A stretch of DNA of 64,000 bases from Chitinophaga sp. HK235 (GTDB taxonomy: Bacteria; Bacteroidota; Bacteroidia; Chitinophagales; Chitinophagaceae), in contig NZ_CP073766.1 of assembly GCF_018255755.1 (NCBI RefSeq), positions 2,480,001-2,544,000 of the forward strand. The letters are read 5' to 3'. The notes below the pieces were generated by a model. The model made no database searches. It saw only the letters and a program-made list of their open reading frames with translations, and had not been told where the DNA came from. This document shows, piece by piece, positions 31,981-40,373 of the stretch. The translations under genes and the position numbers were made by a program. How positions within the stretch are numbered: the stretch's first letter is position 1; each line of letters begins with the position of its first letter.

Positions 31981-32709
31981 ATGACAACACATACATTAGC
32001 AGGCAAACGGGTTATTATTTTGGGCGGAACTTCCGGCATCGGTCTGGCCACCGCACAGGCAGCCGCCGCAGAAGGTGCGCAGGTGGTGATTGTGTCCAGC
32101 AACCGGCACAGGATAGAACAGGCATTACAACTATTGCCGGCAGGCTGTTCGGGCCATGCGGTGGACCTTAGCAAGGAAGAAGAAATCAGCGCTTATTTCG
32201 GTCAGACTGGTGCATTCGATCATCTGGTATATACCGCCGGTGAAAATATCCGTATCGGCAGGCTCTCCGACACAGACCTGGAGCGGGCGCGCGAATACTT
32301 CAACATCCGTTACTGGGGTGCTGTAGCGGCGGTCAAATATGGTTCGCCGCATATACGGCCAGGAGGTTCTGTGACACTTACCTGTGGTATTGCCAGTATC
32401 CGGCCCGGTGCAGGCTGGTCATTGGGTGCCAGCATCTGCGGCGCCATGGATGCATTCTGCCGCGCGATGGCTGTAGAGCTGGCACCGCTGCGGGTAAACA
32501 TTGTATCTCCCGGTGTAGTAAAGACCAATCTCTGGAACAGTTTCAGCGAAGAAGAAAGGACCACATTGTACGAAAGTGTAGGCAGTGGCCTGCCTGTACA
32601 ACGGGTAGGTGAAGCAGCAGACATTGCCCAATCCTATCTGTACCTGATGAAACAACAGTTTGGTACAGGTCAGACATTGGTGGTAGATGGTGGCGCGGTG
32701 CTGGTATAA
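31981..32709 (+). CDS. Atypical short-chain dehydrogenase/reductase
   Basis: The 242-residue protein starts at the ATG at 31981 (a start 18 bases upstream adds six residues). The Rossmann motif VIILGGTSGIGLATA and a C-terminal GQTLVVDGGAVLV are standard for classical SDRs. The YxxxK catalytic pair is missing: the region reads GWSLGASICGAMDAFCRAMA, where Gly and Cys stand in place of Tyr and Lys. The downstream LAPLRVNIVSPGVVKT is well conserved. A subgroup of SDRs with this replacement is known to me as a recurring type, so it is not a decayed gene. Its chemistry is uncertain, and it may bind a nucleotide as a sensor or use other residues. A Crp/Fnr regulator gene follows 39 bp downstream. 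Confidence 0.85.
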   Translation: MTTHTLAGKRVIILGGTSGIGLATAQAAAAEGAQVVIVSSNRHRIEQALQLLPAGCSGHAVDLSKEEEISAYFGQTGAFDHLVYTAGENIRIGRLSDTDLERAREYFNIRYWGAVAAVKYGSPHIRPGGSVTLTCGIASIRPGAGWSLGASICGAMDAFCRAMAVELAPLRVNIVSPGVVKTNLWNSFSEEERTTLYESVGSGLPVQRVGEAADIAQSYLYLMKQQFGTGQTLVVDGGAVLV

Positions 32710-32748
32710 ACACATTTTGTTTAACTTAGTCCGCTACGATATTCATCT

Positions 32749-33333
32749 ATGGAACATAAAATATTCCAGGTCCTCATCGACTTCCTGCAGCTCTTTGGCA
32801 AAATCAGTGCTGCCGACCAGCAGCTGATAAGCGCCCACTGCAGCTATCGCCAGGTGAAAGAAGGGACTGTATTACTGGAAGAAGGCAAGGTGGCCAGGGA
32901 ATTGTTTTTTATCAGTGACGGTGTGCTTAAAATTGTGAACACCAGCGATAAGGGTAACACTGTCACCCTTTTTTTCCTGAAGCGTAATCAGTTTTGTACG
33001 ATCCTGGGAAGTTTTACCGGCAGAACACCGGCTCAGGAAGGCATTATTGCCGCCTGCGACAGTGAAGTGATTGTATTCAGAAAAGAAGCGCTGGAAGTAT
33101 TAAATGAAAAGCTCCCTTATTTCGGAAATCTTGTGAATGCTATCATCCAGCAGGGGCTGTTGGACAAAATACAGACCCGCAACGCACTGGCAGGTGAAGA
33201 TGCTACTACCCGCTACCGTAAGTTCCTGATCCGTCAACCGGACATCGCTTTACGTGTATCCCTGAGCGATATTGCTTCTTACCTGGGTATTACCCAGCAA
33301 TCCCTCAGCCGCATCCGGCGCAACTTTCACTGA
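32749..33333 (+). CDS. Crp/Fnr family transcriptional regulator
   Basis: The 194-residue protein has an N-terminal cyclic-nucleotide-binding fold (VKEGTVLLEEGKVARELFFI and SDGVLKIV) and a C-terminal helix-turn-helix (VSLSDIASYLGITQQSLSRI). It ends directly after the recognition helix with RRNFH, as is usual for Bacteroidota members. The conserved cAMP-contact residues are not evident, so the ligand is unknown and the protein may be ligand-free. It probably shares a transcript with the SDR gene and may regulate it through the upstream palindrome. Confidence 0.88.
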   Translation: MEHKIFQVLIDFLQLFGKISAADQQLISAHCSYRQVKEGTVLLEEGKVARELFFISDGVLKIVNTSDKGNTVTLFFLKRNQFCTILGSFTGRTPAQEGIIAACDSEVIVFRKEALEVLNEKLPYFGNLVNAIIQQGLLDKIQTRNALAGEDATTRYRKFLIRQPDIALRVSLSDIASYLGITQQSLSRIRRNFH

Positions 33334-33351
33334 TCATCTTTCTAAAAAAAT

Positions 33352-33376
33352 AAAGCCCCGATGAATATCGGGGCTT
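33352..33376. terminator. Bidirectional terminator between convergent genes
   Basis: AAGCCCCGAT and ATCGGGGCTT flank GAAT, with A-rich sequence on the left and T-rich on the right. It separates the rightward Crp/Fnr gene from the leftward efflux operon. Confidence 0.75.
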
Positions 33377-33443
33377 ATTTACCTAAACCTACAACTGTTA
33401 CACTGTTATTGCAACAATATTTTTATGTTGAAAAACAAGACCG

Positions 33444-35021
33444 TTAGTGCATAGCAGACGGATCGAGTTTTGCAGCTTTCTTAGCTCTTACCATCAATAC
33501 AAAGGGGATACAGATGAGGAACATGAGTCCGAGGTAGAGGAACACGTCCATGTAAGACATTACGGCCGCCTGTTTGGCGATGCTGTAGTCGATAACCTTG
33601 TATCCGCTTTTAAGGGCAGTACCGGCGTCCATGCCTTTGGCAGCAAAGTTATGTGCCATGCCATTTACGCGGTTGATCACATCGGGGTTGTTGGTATCCA
33701 GTTTGGCCACCAGGTCGTTGCGGTGTACCATATTCTGACGGGCCATGAAGGTAGTGATCAGGGCTACGCCGAAGGAACCTCCCAGCTGACGCATCATACC
33801 GGTGAAGGCAGCGCCCTGGCCGATCTGCTGACCTTTCAGAGACGACAGCGCCAGTGTGGTGATCGGGATAAAGAGCAGACCCATACCTACCCCACGTACG
33901 ATCAGCATCCAGAAGAATGCGTCTTTGCCGGTATCGGAAGGTGTGATGATCATATATCCCCACAAACTATAGACGAAGAACAATAACATACCCAATGCCA
34001 CCAGGTATTGTTGCGGCACTCCTTTTTCCAGGAGTTTACCGATGATAGGCATCATGAAAGCGGTTGTCAGTGCGGCCGGGATCATGAGCATACCAGACTG
34101 GGTAGCGGTCCACCCCAGTGTACTTTGTGTATACAGCGGGATGATGAAGGTAGAACCATACAAACCAAAACCGAGGATAAATGATAGTATCGTACCGACT
34201 CGCAGGTTACCGTTTTTCAGTACCCGCAGTTCCACGATCGGGTTTTTGTAAGTGAGTTCTCTCCATATAAAGAAGAACAATGCCATAGCGCTGGAGACAG
34301 AGAACAGGGTGATGATGGGGTCGTTGAACCAGTCATCTTCCTGACCACGTTCCAGTACAAACTGCAGACAGCCGACAGTAATGGCGAGCAGCAGGATGCC
34401 AAGGAAGTCGATTTCATTCAGCGCTTTCTTCTCAGCATATTTCGGGCTGCGTACGAACTGCAGGGTAAGCAGTGTAGCGATCACACCGATAGGAATGTTG
34501 ATATAGAAGATATATGGCCAGGAATAGTTATCCGTGATATAACCTCCGAGCGGCGGGCCCAGTGTAGGACCGATGATTACGCCGAGACCATAGATGGCCT
34601 GGGCAACACCTCTTTTTTCGGGCGGATAACTTTCTGTAATGATCGTCTGTGATGTTACCAGCAATGCACCTCCTCCGATACCTTGTATGAAGCGGAAAAG
34701 GATCAGCTCCCACATGACTGTTGCGTTACCACAGAGGAAGGATGAAACGGTGAATATGATAATAGAGGCAGCGAAGTAATTGCGGCGGCCGAACTGTGCG
34801 GAGAGCCAGCTGGTCATTGGTACGATGATTACGTTACCGATGGCGTAAGCGGTGATCACCCAACTGATCTCACTGAGTGTAGCGCCCATATTACCGCGCA
34901 TGTCGTTCAATGCCACATTCACGATAGTGGTATCTACGATTTCCAGCAGTGCGCAGAAGATAGCGGTGATCGTGATGATCACCCTGCGCGAGCCGTATTC
35001 TACCAATGATTCTTGTTGCAT
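33444..35021 (-). CDS. MFS drug efflux permease, DHA2/EmrB type
   Basis: The 525-residue protein has about 14 hydrophobic helices, the DHA2 number. Family motifs include the start region LEIVDTTIVNVAL (motif D1-like), SAQFGRRNYFAAS (motif A-like loop 2-3) and GLGVIIGPTLGPPLGGYI (motif C, antiporter). The product exports drugs or other toxic organics in exchange for protons in the cytoplasmic membrane and works with the periplasmic adaptor and TolC-like channel encoded just upstream in the operon. A 164-bp gap (35022-35185) separates it from the adaptor gene; no terminator is evident there, so co-transcription is likely. Confidence 0.9.
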   Translation of the reverse strand: MQQESLVEYGSRRVIITITAIFCALLEIVDTTIVNVALNDMRGNMGATLSEISWVITAYAIGNVIIVPMTSWLSAQFGRRNYFAASIIIFTVSSFLCGNATVMWELILFRFIQGIGGGALLVTSQTIITESYPPEKRGVAQAIYGLGVIIGPTLGPPLGGYITDNYSWPYIFYINIPIGVIATLLTLQFVRSPKYAEKKALNEIDFLGILLLAITVGCLQFVLERGQEDDWFNDPIITLFSVSSAMALFFFIWRELTYKNPIVELRVLKNGNLRVGTILSFILGFGLYGSTFIIPLYTQSTLGWTATQSGMLMIPAALTTAFMMPIIGKLLEKGVPQQYLVALGMLLFFVYSLWGYMIITPSDTGKDAFFWMLIVRGVGMGLLFIPITTLALSSLKGQQIGQGAAFTGMMRQLGGSFGVALITTFMARQNMVHRNDLVAKLDTNNPDVINRVNGMAHNFAAKGMDAGTALKSGYKVIDYSIAKQAAVMSYMDVFLYLGLMFLICIPFVLMVRAKKAAKLDPSAMH

Positions 35022-35185
35022 GCAGCGATTTATTTTGAATGAATGCAGGGCGACCAGGAATTAATAATTAATGCCGGTTTCAGGGCCTGTCTGATGGATT
35101 ATTGTTCTAGCTAATGGTCTCCGTTTAATATCTAAATGTCGCGGATTAACTATTAACCCCTGGTCGGGATGCATTCATGTATGAA

Positions 35186-36274
35186 TTAGTTGAGATGCAC
35201 GTCTACCAGTACGTTCATGCCCGGGCGCAAGCGTTTGATCAGCTCATTGTTCGGGTCATCGAATTCGATTTTTACAGGAAGACGTTGTACTACTTTTACG
35301 AAGTTGCCGGAAGCGTTATCCGGAGGCAGCAGGGCAAATTTAGCACCGGTGGCAGGTGAGAAGGAAGTCAGTTTGGCTTCCAGCGGAGTGCCTGGGAAAG
35401 CGTCTATATGAACGGTCACTTTCTGTCCGAGCTTCATTTTGTTGAGCTGTGTTTCCTTGAAGTTGGCCACTACCCATGGAGCGGTGTCCATTACTACACT
35501 AAAGAGTGACTGACCAGCGGAAATATATTGACCTGGCTGTACAAATATTTTTGATACTACGCCATCTTCAGGAGCGGTGATCACAGTGTAGGACTGTACC
35601 AGTTTAGCATCGTCCACATCTGTTTCCCTTTGTTTGATGGCAGCATTGGCCAGGCTGATCTGCTTGGAGGTAGCGCTGCTCTGGGAAGACACTACAGAAG
35701 TCTGGCGGTTGGCTGCAGCTTTCTGTCTCACCAGTACGTCGAGCTGACGTTCAGCGGTTTGTTTGGCAGCCAGTGCCTGTTCATACTGTTGTTGGGTGAT
35801 GGAGTGATCCTTGATCAGGTTGTTGTAACGTTCGTAGTCCTGATTGGCTCTCCAGATATTTACTTTAGCAGCTTCGATCTGTGCGTCGATGGTGCCTACG
35901 TTAGCCTGCGCAGTGCTGATACCGGCTTCGGCAGCAGAGGTGGTTGCTTCTGCAGCACCCAGGTTGGCTTTAGCGGTACCCAGGGCATTTTCGGCCTGTT
36001 GTACTTTAATAGCCTGATCACGGTCATCCAGGACTACCAGGGTATCTCCTTTTTTCACGTGCTGGTTATCTTTTACTCTTACTTCCTTTACAAAACCTGA
36101 TACTCTCGGAATAACAGGGCTCACATTAGCATCGATCTGGGCGTTGTCTGTTTCTTCGTGGTGCAGACCATGGATGTATTTAGAGATACCGAACGCGCCA
36201 CCACCCAGTACCAGAGCGGCCAGAACGATCACGAACCCTTTGCTGCGCTTTTTAGGCGCGGAATTTTCCTGCAT
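35186..36274 (-). CDS. HlyD/EmrA family periplasmic adaptor
   Basis: The 362-residue protein starts at the ATG at 36274, just before a single membrane anchor (GFVIVLAALVLGGGAFGIS). The longer open frame to 36409 overlaps the TolC gene and lacks protein-like sequence. The biotinyl-lipoyl halves are visible as VSPVIPRVSGFVKEVRV-DNQHVKKGD and as ITAPEDGVVSKIFVQPGQYI, separated by an Ala/Gln-rich coiled-coil hairpin (about 95-215). The beta-barrel part includes KLGQKVTVHIDAFPG. It bridges the inner-membrane MFS pump and the outer-membrane channel. Confidence 0.9.
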   Translation of the reverse strand: MQENSAPKKRSKGFVIVLAALVLGGGAFGISKYIHGLHHEETDNAQIDANVSPVIPRVSGFVKEVRVKDNQHVKKGDTLVVLDDRDQAIKVQQAENALGTAKANLGAAEATTSAAEAGISTAQANVGTIDAQIEAAKVNIWRANQDYERYNNLIKDHSITQQQYEQALAAKQTAERQLDVLVRQKAAANRQTSVVSSQSSATSKQISLANAAIKQRETDVDDAKLVQSYTVITAPEDGVVSKIFVQPGQYISAGQSLFSVVMDTAPWVVANFKETQLNKMKLGQKVTVHIDAFPGTPLEAKLTSFSPATGAKFALLPPDNASGNFVKVVQRLPVKIEFDDPNNELIKRLRPGMNVLVDVHLN

Positions 36275-36335
36275 GGTTATATTATTAGTAGCTTTTGTTT
36301 GCGTTTCCACAGCTTTGTAGTTTATTGGTTTGTTG

Positions 36336-37691
36336 TTATTTGTTGTTGTCGAGTACTCCCGATGCCTGTAACAATTTGTTGTAGGCCACCAGTGCATCTG
36401 CCTTTGCAAAGGCGTAGTTCAGATGGGACTGGAGGTTGGCCACGTCCGCATCCAGCAGGTCGGTGGTAGTGGCCAGATTGTTATCATGCTTATTTTTAGT
36501 GATCCGGTAATTCTCTTCTGATTGTTCTATTGCCTTAATGTAGGTATCCATTTTCTTGCGGCTCAGCAGGTAGTTTTCGTAAGACTGCACCACATCGAGG
36601 TGGATGGCGTCTGTGAGCCTGGCCTGGTTGGCTTCCAGTTCAGCGAGCTGGGCTTTGGCGCTGGCTACCTTGCTACCTGTTTTCCAGAGGGAAGCAAGGT
36701 TATACTTCACACCTACCCCTGCAGTCACCGCATTGGTGATGGTTATCACGTTGGGGATATAAGCGGCTATATAACCACCCGTGAGGGCCAGGGAAGGATA
36801 ATATTCTCCTTTGATGGCTTTCACATTGGCGTTGGCAGCTTTTTCCTTAGCGGAGAGGGAGCCGGCGTCTTTACGGTTCTGATAAGCCAGTTGTTCAAAT
36901 TCTTCCACGCTTCTGGCATCCAGTCTATCATCCACTTTAAAGACGGTGGTGTCCAGCTGCAAGTCAGTTTTATCGGGCAGTCCCAGCATGATGTTCATGT
37001 TGAGGTTCGCTACTTTCAGGCTGTTCTGAGCGTCCATCAGGGACAGCTCATAATTGGACTGTTGCAGCTCTGCTTTTAAGAGGTCGTTGCGGGCCAGCAG
37101 ACCATTCTTTTCCAGGTTGGAGAAGTCTTTTACACGTTGGGTAGACTGTCTCAGGTTTTCCTGCATCAGTTTTACCGCCTGGTTTGCCTTGTAAAGGTTG
37201 CTGTAGGCAGCGATGGTATTCTGGATGATATCATCTCTGTCTTTATCAGCGTCCAGTTTTGCAGCCTGAGCGAGGTATCTGGCTGCTTCCTTGCCGCTCT
37301 GGATCATCATGCCGGCGAATACTGATACAGACACATTAGCTATACCGTAGGCAGCCTGATTTACTTTGGGGGCTTCCATCGGAGCGCCGCCCGGGCTGCT
37401 GTTACCTTTTGCGAGCTTCAGATCGATGTTGGGTTGTGTCAGACGCAGGTAGGAGCCGGAGATACTGGCGTCGGGTAACTGACGTTCGTTAGCCGTTTTT
37501 ACGTTGGCGTTGGCCTCCGTTATCCTGGCCTGGCTGGCTTTCAATTGTTTGCTGTTTTGTATACTCAGCGATATGGCTTCATTTAACGAAAGCGGTTTTA
37601 CGCTTTGAGCGGATGCTGCCTGAAAGACCAGCATCAGCGCGATTCCGGATGCAAGCGCATATAATCGTGTGTATATGCTTCTAGAATTCAT
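36336..37691 (-). CDS. TolC family outer-membrane efflux protein
   Basis: The 451-residue protein has a signal peptide (YALASGIALMLVFQAASAQ) followed by the two repeated helical halves of the OEP family. LSLNEAISLSIQNSKQLKAS opens the first half and AYQNRKDAGSLSAKEKAANA the second. NVKAIKGEYYPSLALTGGY contains the usual Y-P-x-L turn. It forms the trimeric channel through which the EmrAB-like pump empties. The start overlaps the end of the TetR gene by 11 bases, and the adaptor gene follows 61 bp downstream. Confidence 0.9.
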   Translation of the reverse strand: MNSRSIYTRLYALASGIALMLVFQAASAQSVKPLSLNEAISLSIQNSKQLKASQARITEANANVKTANERQLPDASISGSYLRLTQPNIDLKLAKGNSSPGGAPMEAPKVNQAAYGIANVSVSVFAGMMIQSGKEAARYLAQAAKLDADKDRDDIIQNTIAAYSNLYKANQAVKLMQENLRQSTQRVKDFSNLEKNGLLARNDLLKAELQQSNYELSLMDAQNSLKVANLNMNIMLGLPDKTDLQLDTTVFKVDDRLDARSVEEFEQLAYQNRKDAGSLSAKEKAANANVKAIKGEYYPSLALTGGYIAAYIPNVITITNAVTAGVGVKYNLASLWKTGSKVASAKAQLAELEANQARLTDAIHLDVVQSYENYLLSRKKMDTYIKAIEQSEENYRITKNKHDNNLATTTDLLDADVANLQSHLNYAFAKADALVAYNKLLQASGVLDNNK

Positions 37692-38313
37692 GTGTTAGGA
37701 TTGCTTTAAACAATTTTTTTAAATGAGTGCTCAATCTGAGCCTTAAAAATTCTTTGAATTCCTGGTCGTCCATATGCGCGTATTCCGTATAGGTCCGCAG
37801 CAGGTACTGGGCGGGTATGGTCTGATGAATTGTTCCGAACAAGGTTGTCATCAGCATTTCCACATCCACATCCTTATAAAAGATACCGGCATCCTGGGCA
37901 CTGGTAACGATCGGGCGCATCAAACCCAGCATTTCGCCCTTCAGTTGCCAGATAAGATCCCGTACCGGGCTTTGCTCCTTGTTCAGTTGTTCCCGGCTCA
38001 TAATGCACTGGAAATTCTGTTCACTGAGCATTTTATTGATAAACCTGTCGATCAGGGAGTATATTTTTTCCAGGGGCGCCATGGTGTCGTTCTGCACCAG
38101 CTCATTGATGAATACACGGGAAGCATTCATCCGGAGCCTGAAAACAGCTTCCAGCAACTTATCCTTGGATCCGAAGTAATAGGATATCATGGCAATGTTT
38201 ACATCTGCTTCCTGGGCTATGTCTCTGACGGAAGTGCCATGAAAACCTTTCTCTGCAAACAGCTTTTCCGCCACCGTGATGATAGATAACTGTTTTTCGT
38301 TATACTCTTCCAT
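37681..38313 (-). CDS. TetR family repressor of the efflux operon
   Basis: The 210-residue protein has the TetR helix-turn-helix at residues 10-55 (IITVAEKLFAEKGFHGTSVR then NIAMISYYFGSKDKLLEAVF) and a helical ligand domain with a TetR_C-like DQEFKEFLRLRLSTHLKKLF end. As the first gene of the operon TetR-TolC-EmrA-EmrB, it probably represses its own promoter and releases it when a toxic substrate binds. Three AAAC/GTTT palindromes overlap the promoter directly upstream, a good match for its operators. Confidence 0.9.
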   Translation of the reverse strand: MEEYNEKQLSIITVAEKLFAEKGFHGTSVRDIAQEADVNIAMISYYFGSKDKLLEAVFRLRMNASRVFINELVQNDTMAPLEKIYSLIDRFINKMLSEQNFQCIMSREQLNKEQSPVRDLIWQLKGEMLGLMRPIVTSAQDAGIFYKDVDVEMLMTTLFGTIHQTIPAQYLLRTYTEYAHMDDQEFKEFLRLRLSTHLKKLFKAILTHEF

Positions 38314-38335
38314 GTTCCCTTTTAATTTGACGAGG

Positions 38336-38343
38336 CAAAGTTA
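38336..38343 (-). promoter_or_regulatory. -7 promoter element of the efflux operon
   Basis: On the minus strand this reads TAACTTTG (TAnnTTTG consensus), 22 bases before the TetR start codon. A TTG lies exactly 19 bases upstream as the -33 element. Confidence 0.6.
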
Positions 38344-38346
38344 AAC

Positions 38347-38383
38347 AAACGTTTAATTTAAACAATCGTTTATTTAAACGTTT
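38347..38383. promoter_or_regulatory. TetR operator array
   Basis: Two perfect AAACGTTT palindromes lie at 38347-38354 and 38376-38383, with a related AAAC-AATC-GTTT at 38360-38371 between them. The array covers the spacer and -33 region of the promoter, so binding would block RNA polymerase. Confidence 0.55.
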
Positions 38384-38606
38384 ATTTAAATTTTTATTTT
38401 CTTAACTTTTATCTTTCTATTAATCAATTATTTATAAAATAATTTTAAGGAGATTTTAAGGTTACTTTTTAACATTACTTTAAAAGTGGAATATTGTATC
38501 AGTGACACAAATAAGGAGACGAACAATAACAGATAATATTGCTACAGGTGGAAATGAAATTTTATATAGAAATTTTTTAATTTAAAGGAGATCATTTTTT
38601 ACTCTT

Positions 38607-39077
38607 ATGGCTACAACACGTTCTTTTCCTCCCGGCATCATCCTGCTTACCTGGATGCTGGCAGGCACCCTCGATCTGCTTAGCGCCTGTGTCCAGTTTG
38701 TACTGGTAACCGGCAAAAGTTTTGTCAACGTACTCCTGTTTGTTGCAAGCGGCGCATTTGGTAAGGAAGCCTTCAGCGGCAACCCGGCCATGCCGTGGTG
38801 GGGAGTGTTTTTTCACTATTCCTTTGCGCTCTTCTTTACCCTGCTTTTCTTTTTTCTGTATCCCCGTATACCGGAAATGCGGAAAATACCTTCCGTAACC
38901 GGGCTGATATACGGCATCTTCGCCTGGATCGTGATGAACCTGCTGGTGATTCCTGTCAGCAGTATTCCCCACGGACCTTTCCGTTTAGCCAATACCGTTA
39001 TTGGCATGTGTATTATCATGGTGATGATCGGCCTTCCTATGGGGCTGATGGCAGGGAAGTATTACAAAAAGATTTAG
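38607..39077 (+). CDS. Four-helix membrane protein, function unknown
   Basis: The 156-residue protein has four hydrophobic segments (about 9-33, 61-83, 95-115, 125-147). Conserved-looking features are TLDLLSAC in helix 1, AMPWWGVFFHYSFALFF before helix 2, and IYGIFAWIVMNLLVIPVS in helix 3. This resembles the DUF1440/YagU-like inner-membrane proteins, some of which affect acid or envelope stress, but the match is by eye only. It is a monocistronic gene beyond the efflux promoter region. Its stop codon lies inside the left arm of a 35-bp inverted repeat, so its mRNA would end in a long hairpin. Confidence 0.75.
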   Translation: MATTRSFPPGIILLTWMLAGTLDLLSACVQFVLVTGKSFVNVLLFVASGAFGKEAFSGNPAMPWWGVFFHYSFALFFTLLFFFLYPRIPEMRKIPSVTGLIYGIFAWIVMNLLVIPVSSIPHGPFRLANTVIGMCIIMVMIGLPMGLMAGKYYKKI

Positions 39078-39155
39078 AGATTTAGTTATTTAGGAATTTA
39101 GTTATTTGAGTTCAATCCCTAAATAACTAAATTCCTAAATAACTAAATCTCTAAA
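39073..39155. repeat. 35-bp perfect inverted repeat across a stop codon
   Basis: Bases 39073-39107 are the exact reverse complement of 39121-39155, with a 13-base loop. The arms are A/T rich and internally repetitive (TTTAGTTATTTAGG units). The stop codon of the membrane protein gene lies at 39075-39077, inside the left arm. A related element lies at 47057-47130. It may act as a terminator or mRNA stabiliser, or be a small mobile repeat. Confidence 0.7.
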
Positions 39156-39473
39156 TAAAAAAGGGCGGGCGCTATCAAGATATAAGCCCGCCCCAGCACA
39201 TCTCAACAAATTGCAAGATGTTGTACCTGTTTATCAACCGTTAACTTAAATGATGTGAACAGAATATAATATCGTCAACCGGCGACCGGTCGCCGGAATA
39301 AGGTCTTTTATCATTAAATAAACATGAAAGCCGGGTAAAACAAGACAATTAAGCAGTGATCATGAATGCCCTGGTCCGGATTTTCACAGGTAACCTAATT
39401 AACAGAACAAGGGAACAAAATGTTCAGCAACTGTTCAAATCATGCCCTTAATATCCGTAAATTAGCCTCTGCA
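39156..39473. other. Spacer with hairpins before the AraC gene
   Basis: GGGCGGGC (39163-39170) and GCCCGCCC (39186-39193) form a hairpin followed by a T-run only on the minus strand. An 18-bp perfect palindrome, CCGGCGACCGGTCGCCGG, lies at 39279-39296. No gene was recognised in this stretch on either strand. Confidence 0.5.
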
Positions 39474-40292
39474 ATGCAGGCAATCGAGTTCATAGATCAG
39501 CAATATTTCTCCGGCCAGTACCGATATATCAGCCCTTCGGCCGACCTGGCACCTCATGTGGTGTACTACTGGCTGCTGGACCTGCGCAAGCCTGTCCCCG
39601 ACAATGAAGAGTTCCGGGAACTGCTCATGGCCAACATGAATTCCTCGCTGGTGTTAAATATGGGCGCCCCTTTTGAAATATGTAATGCCGAAGGACAACT
39701 ACTGCACAGTTGCCGTGGCAGCGAGTTAATAGGATACCAAACAACGCCCGTATCCTACCGGCATCATCCCAACAATTTCCTGGCCGGCATTAAGTTCAAA
39801 CCGGCATCTCTCAATTATCTCTTCCATGTGAAAGGTGCAGACATGCACCGCCAGACACTTTCAGCCCATGATGTCATGTCGCAGGTACCGGCACTGGAAT
39901 CTGCCGTATACGATGCCACCAGCCTGGACACCATCAAGTCACTGCTGGAAAATTTCCTGCGCCGCTATGCCATCCAGGCCACAGACAACCACCGCTTTGC
40001 CTGCATACTACAGTCGCTCAACGGCCCAGCCCTGCAGCAGTCCGGCTTTCAACTGAAAAAACTGGCAGGCCTGCTATACGTATCTCCCCGCACACTCGAA
40101 CGGTATTTCAGCGAAGCTTTAAACATCAGTCCCAAAAAATGCCTGTCCATCCTGCGATTCCGGCAGGCAGCAGAACAATACACCCGCCTCGGCTATAAAG
40201 CTGACTGGGAAGAACTGGGCTATCACGACTTCTCCCATTTCCGCAAGGAATGGCACAAATGGTCTGTTACCCTTTCTGAAGAAACCATTTAA
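39474..40292 (+). CDS. AraC family transcriptional regulator
   Basis: The start is taken as the ATG at 39474 (272 residues), because homologous regulators begin close to the sequence PSADLAPHVVYYWLLDL; an in-frame ATG at 39420 adds 18 residues. The N-terminal domain (about 20-160) resembles the DUF6597 sensor domain of Bacteroidota AraC proteins. The helix-turn-helix part includes LKKLAGLLYVSPRTLERYFS, then NISPKKCLSILRFRQA, and DWEELGYHDFSHFRKEWHKW. The ligand and target are unknown. It lies 81 bp before an aminopeptidase gene on the same strand, which it need not control. Confidence 0.85.
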   Translation: MQAIEFIDQQYFSGQYRYISPSADLAPHVVYYWLLDLRKPVPDNEEFRELLMANMNSSLVLNMGAPFEICNAEGQLLHSCRGSELIGYQTTPVSYRHHPNNFLAGIKFKPASLNYLFHVKGADMHRQTLSAHDVMSQVPALESAVYDATSLDTIKSLLENFLRRYAIQATDNHRFACILQSLNGPALQQSGFQLKKLAGLLYVSPRTLERYFSEALNISPKKCLSILRFRQAAEQYTRLGYKADWEELGYHDFSHFRKEWHKWSVTLSEETI

Positions 40293-40373
40293 CCCTTCCT
40301 CAAACTGTCGCTTTTTTACACCAGTATTTACCCACCCTCCTGCTATGTTTGTGAGAACCAAACAAAGTAAGTT

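Noticed and set aside
39073..39155. CRISPR-like repetition
   Set aside because: The units form one hairpin without regularly spaced direct repeats and unique spacers; no cas genes are present.
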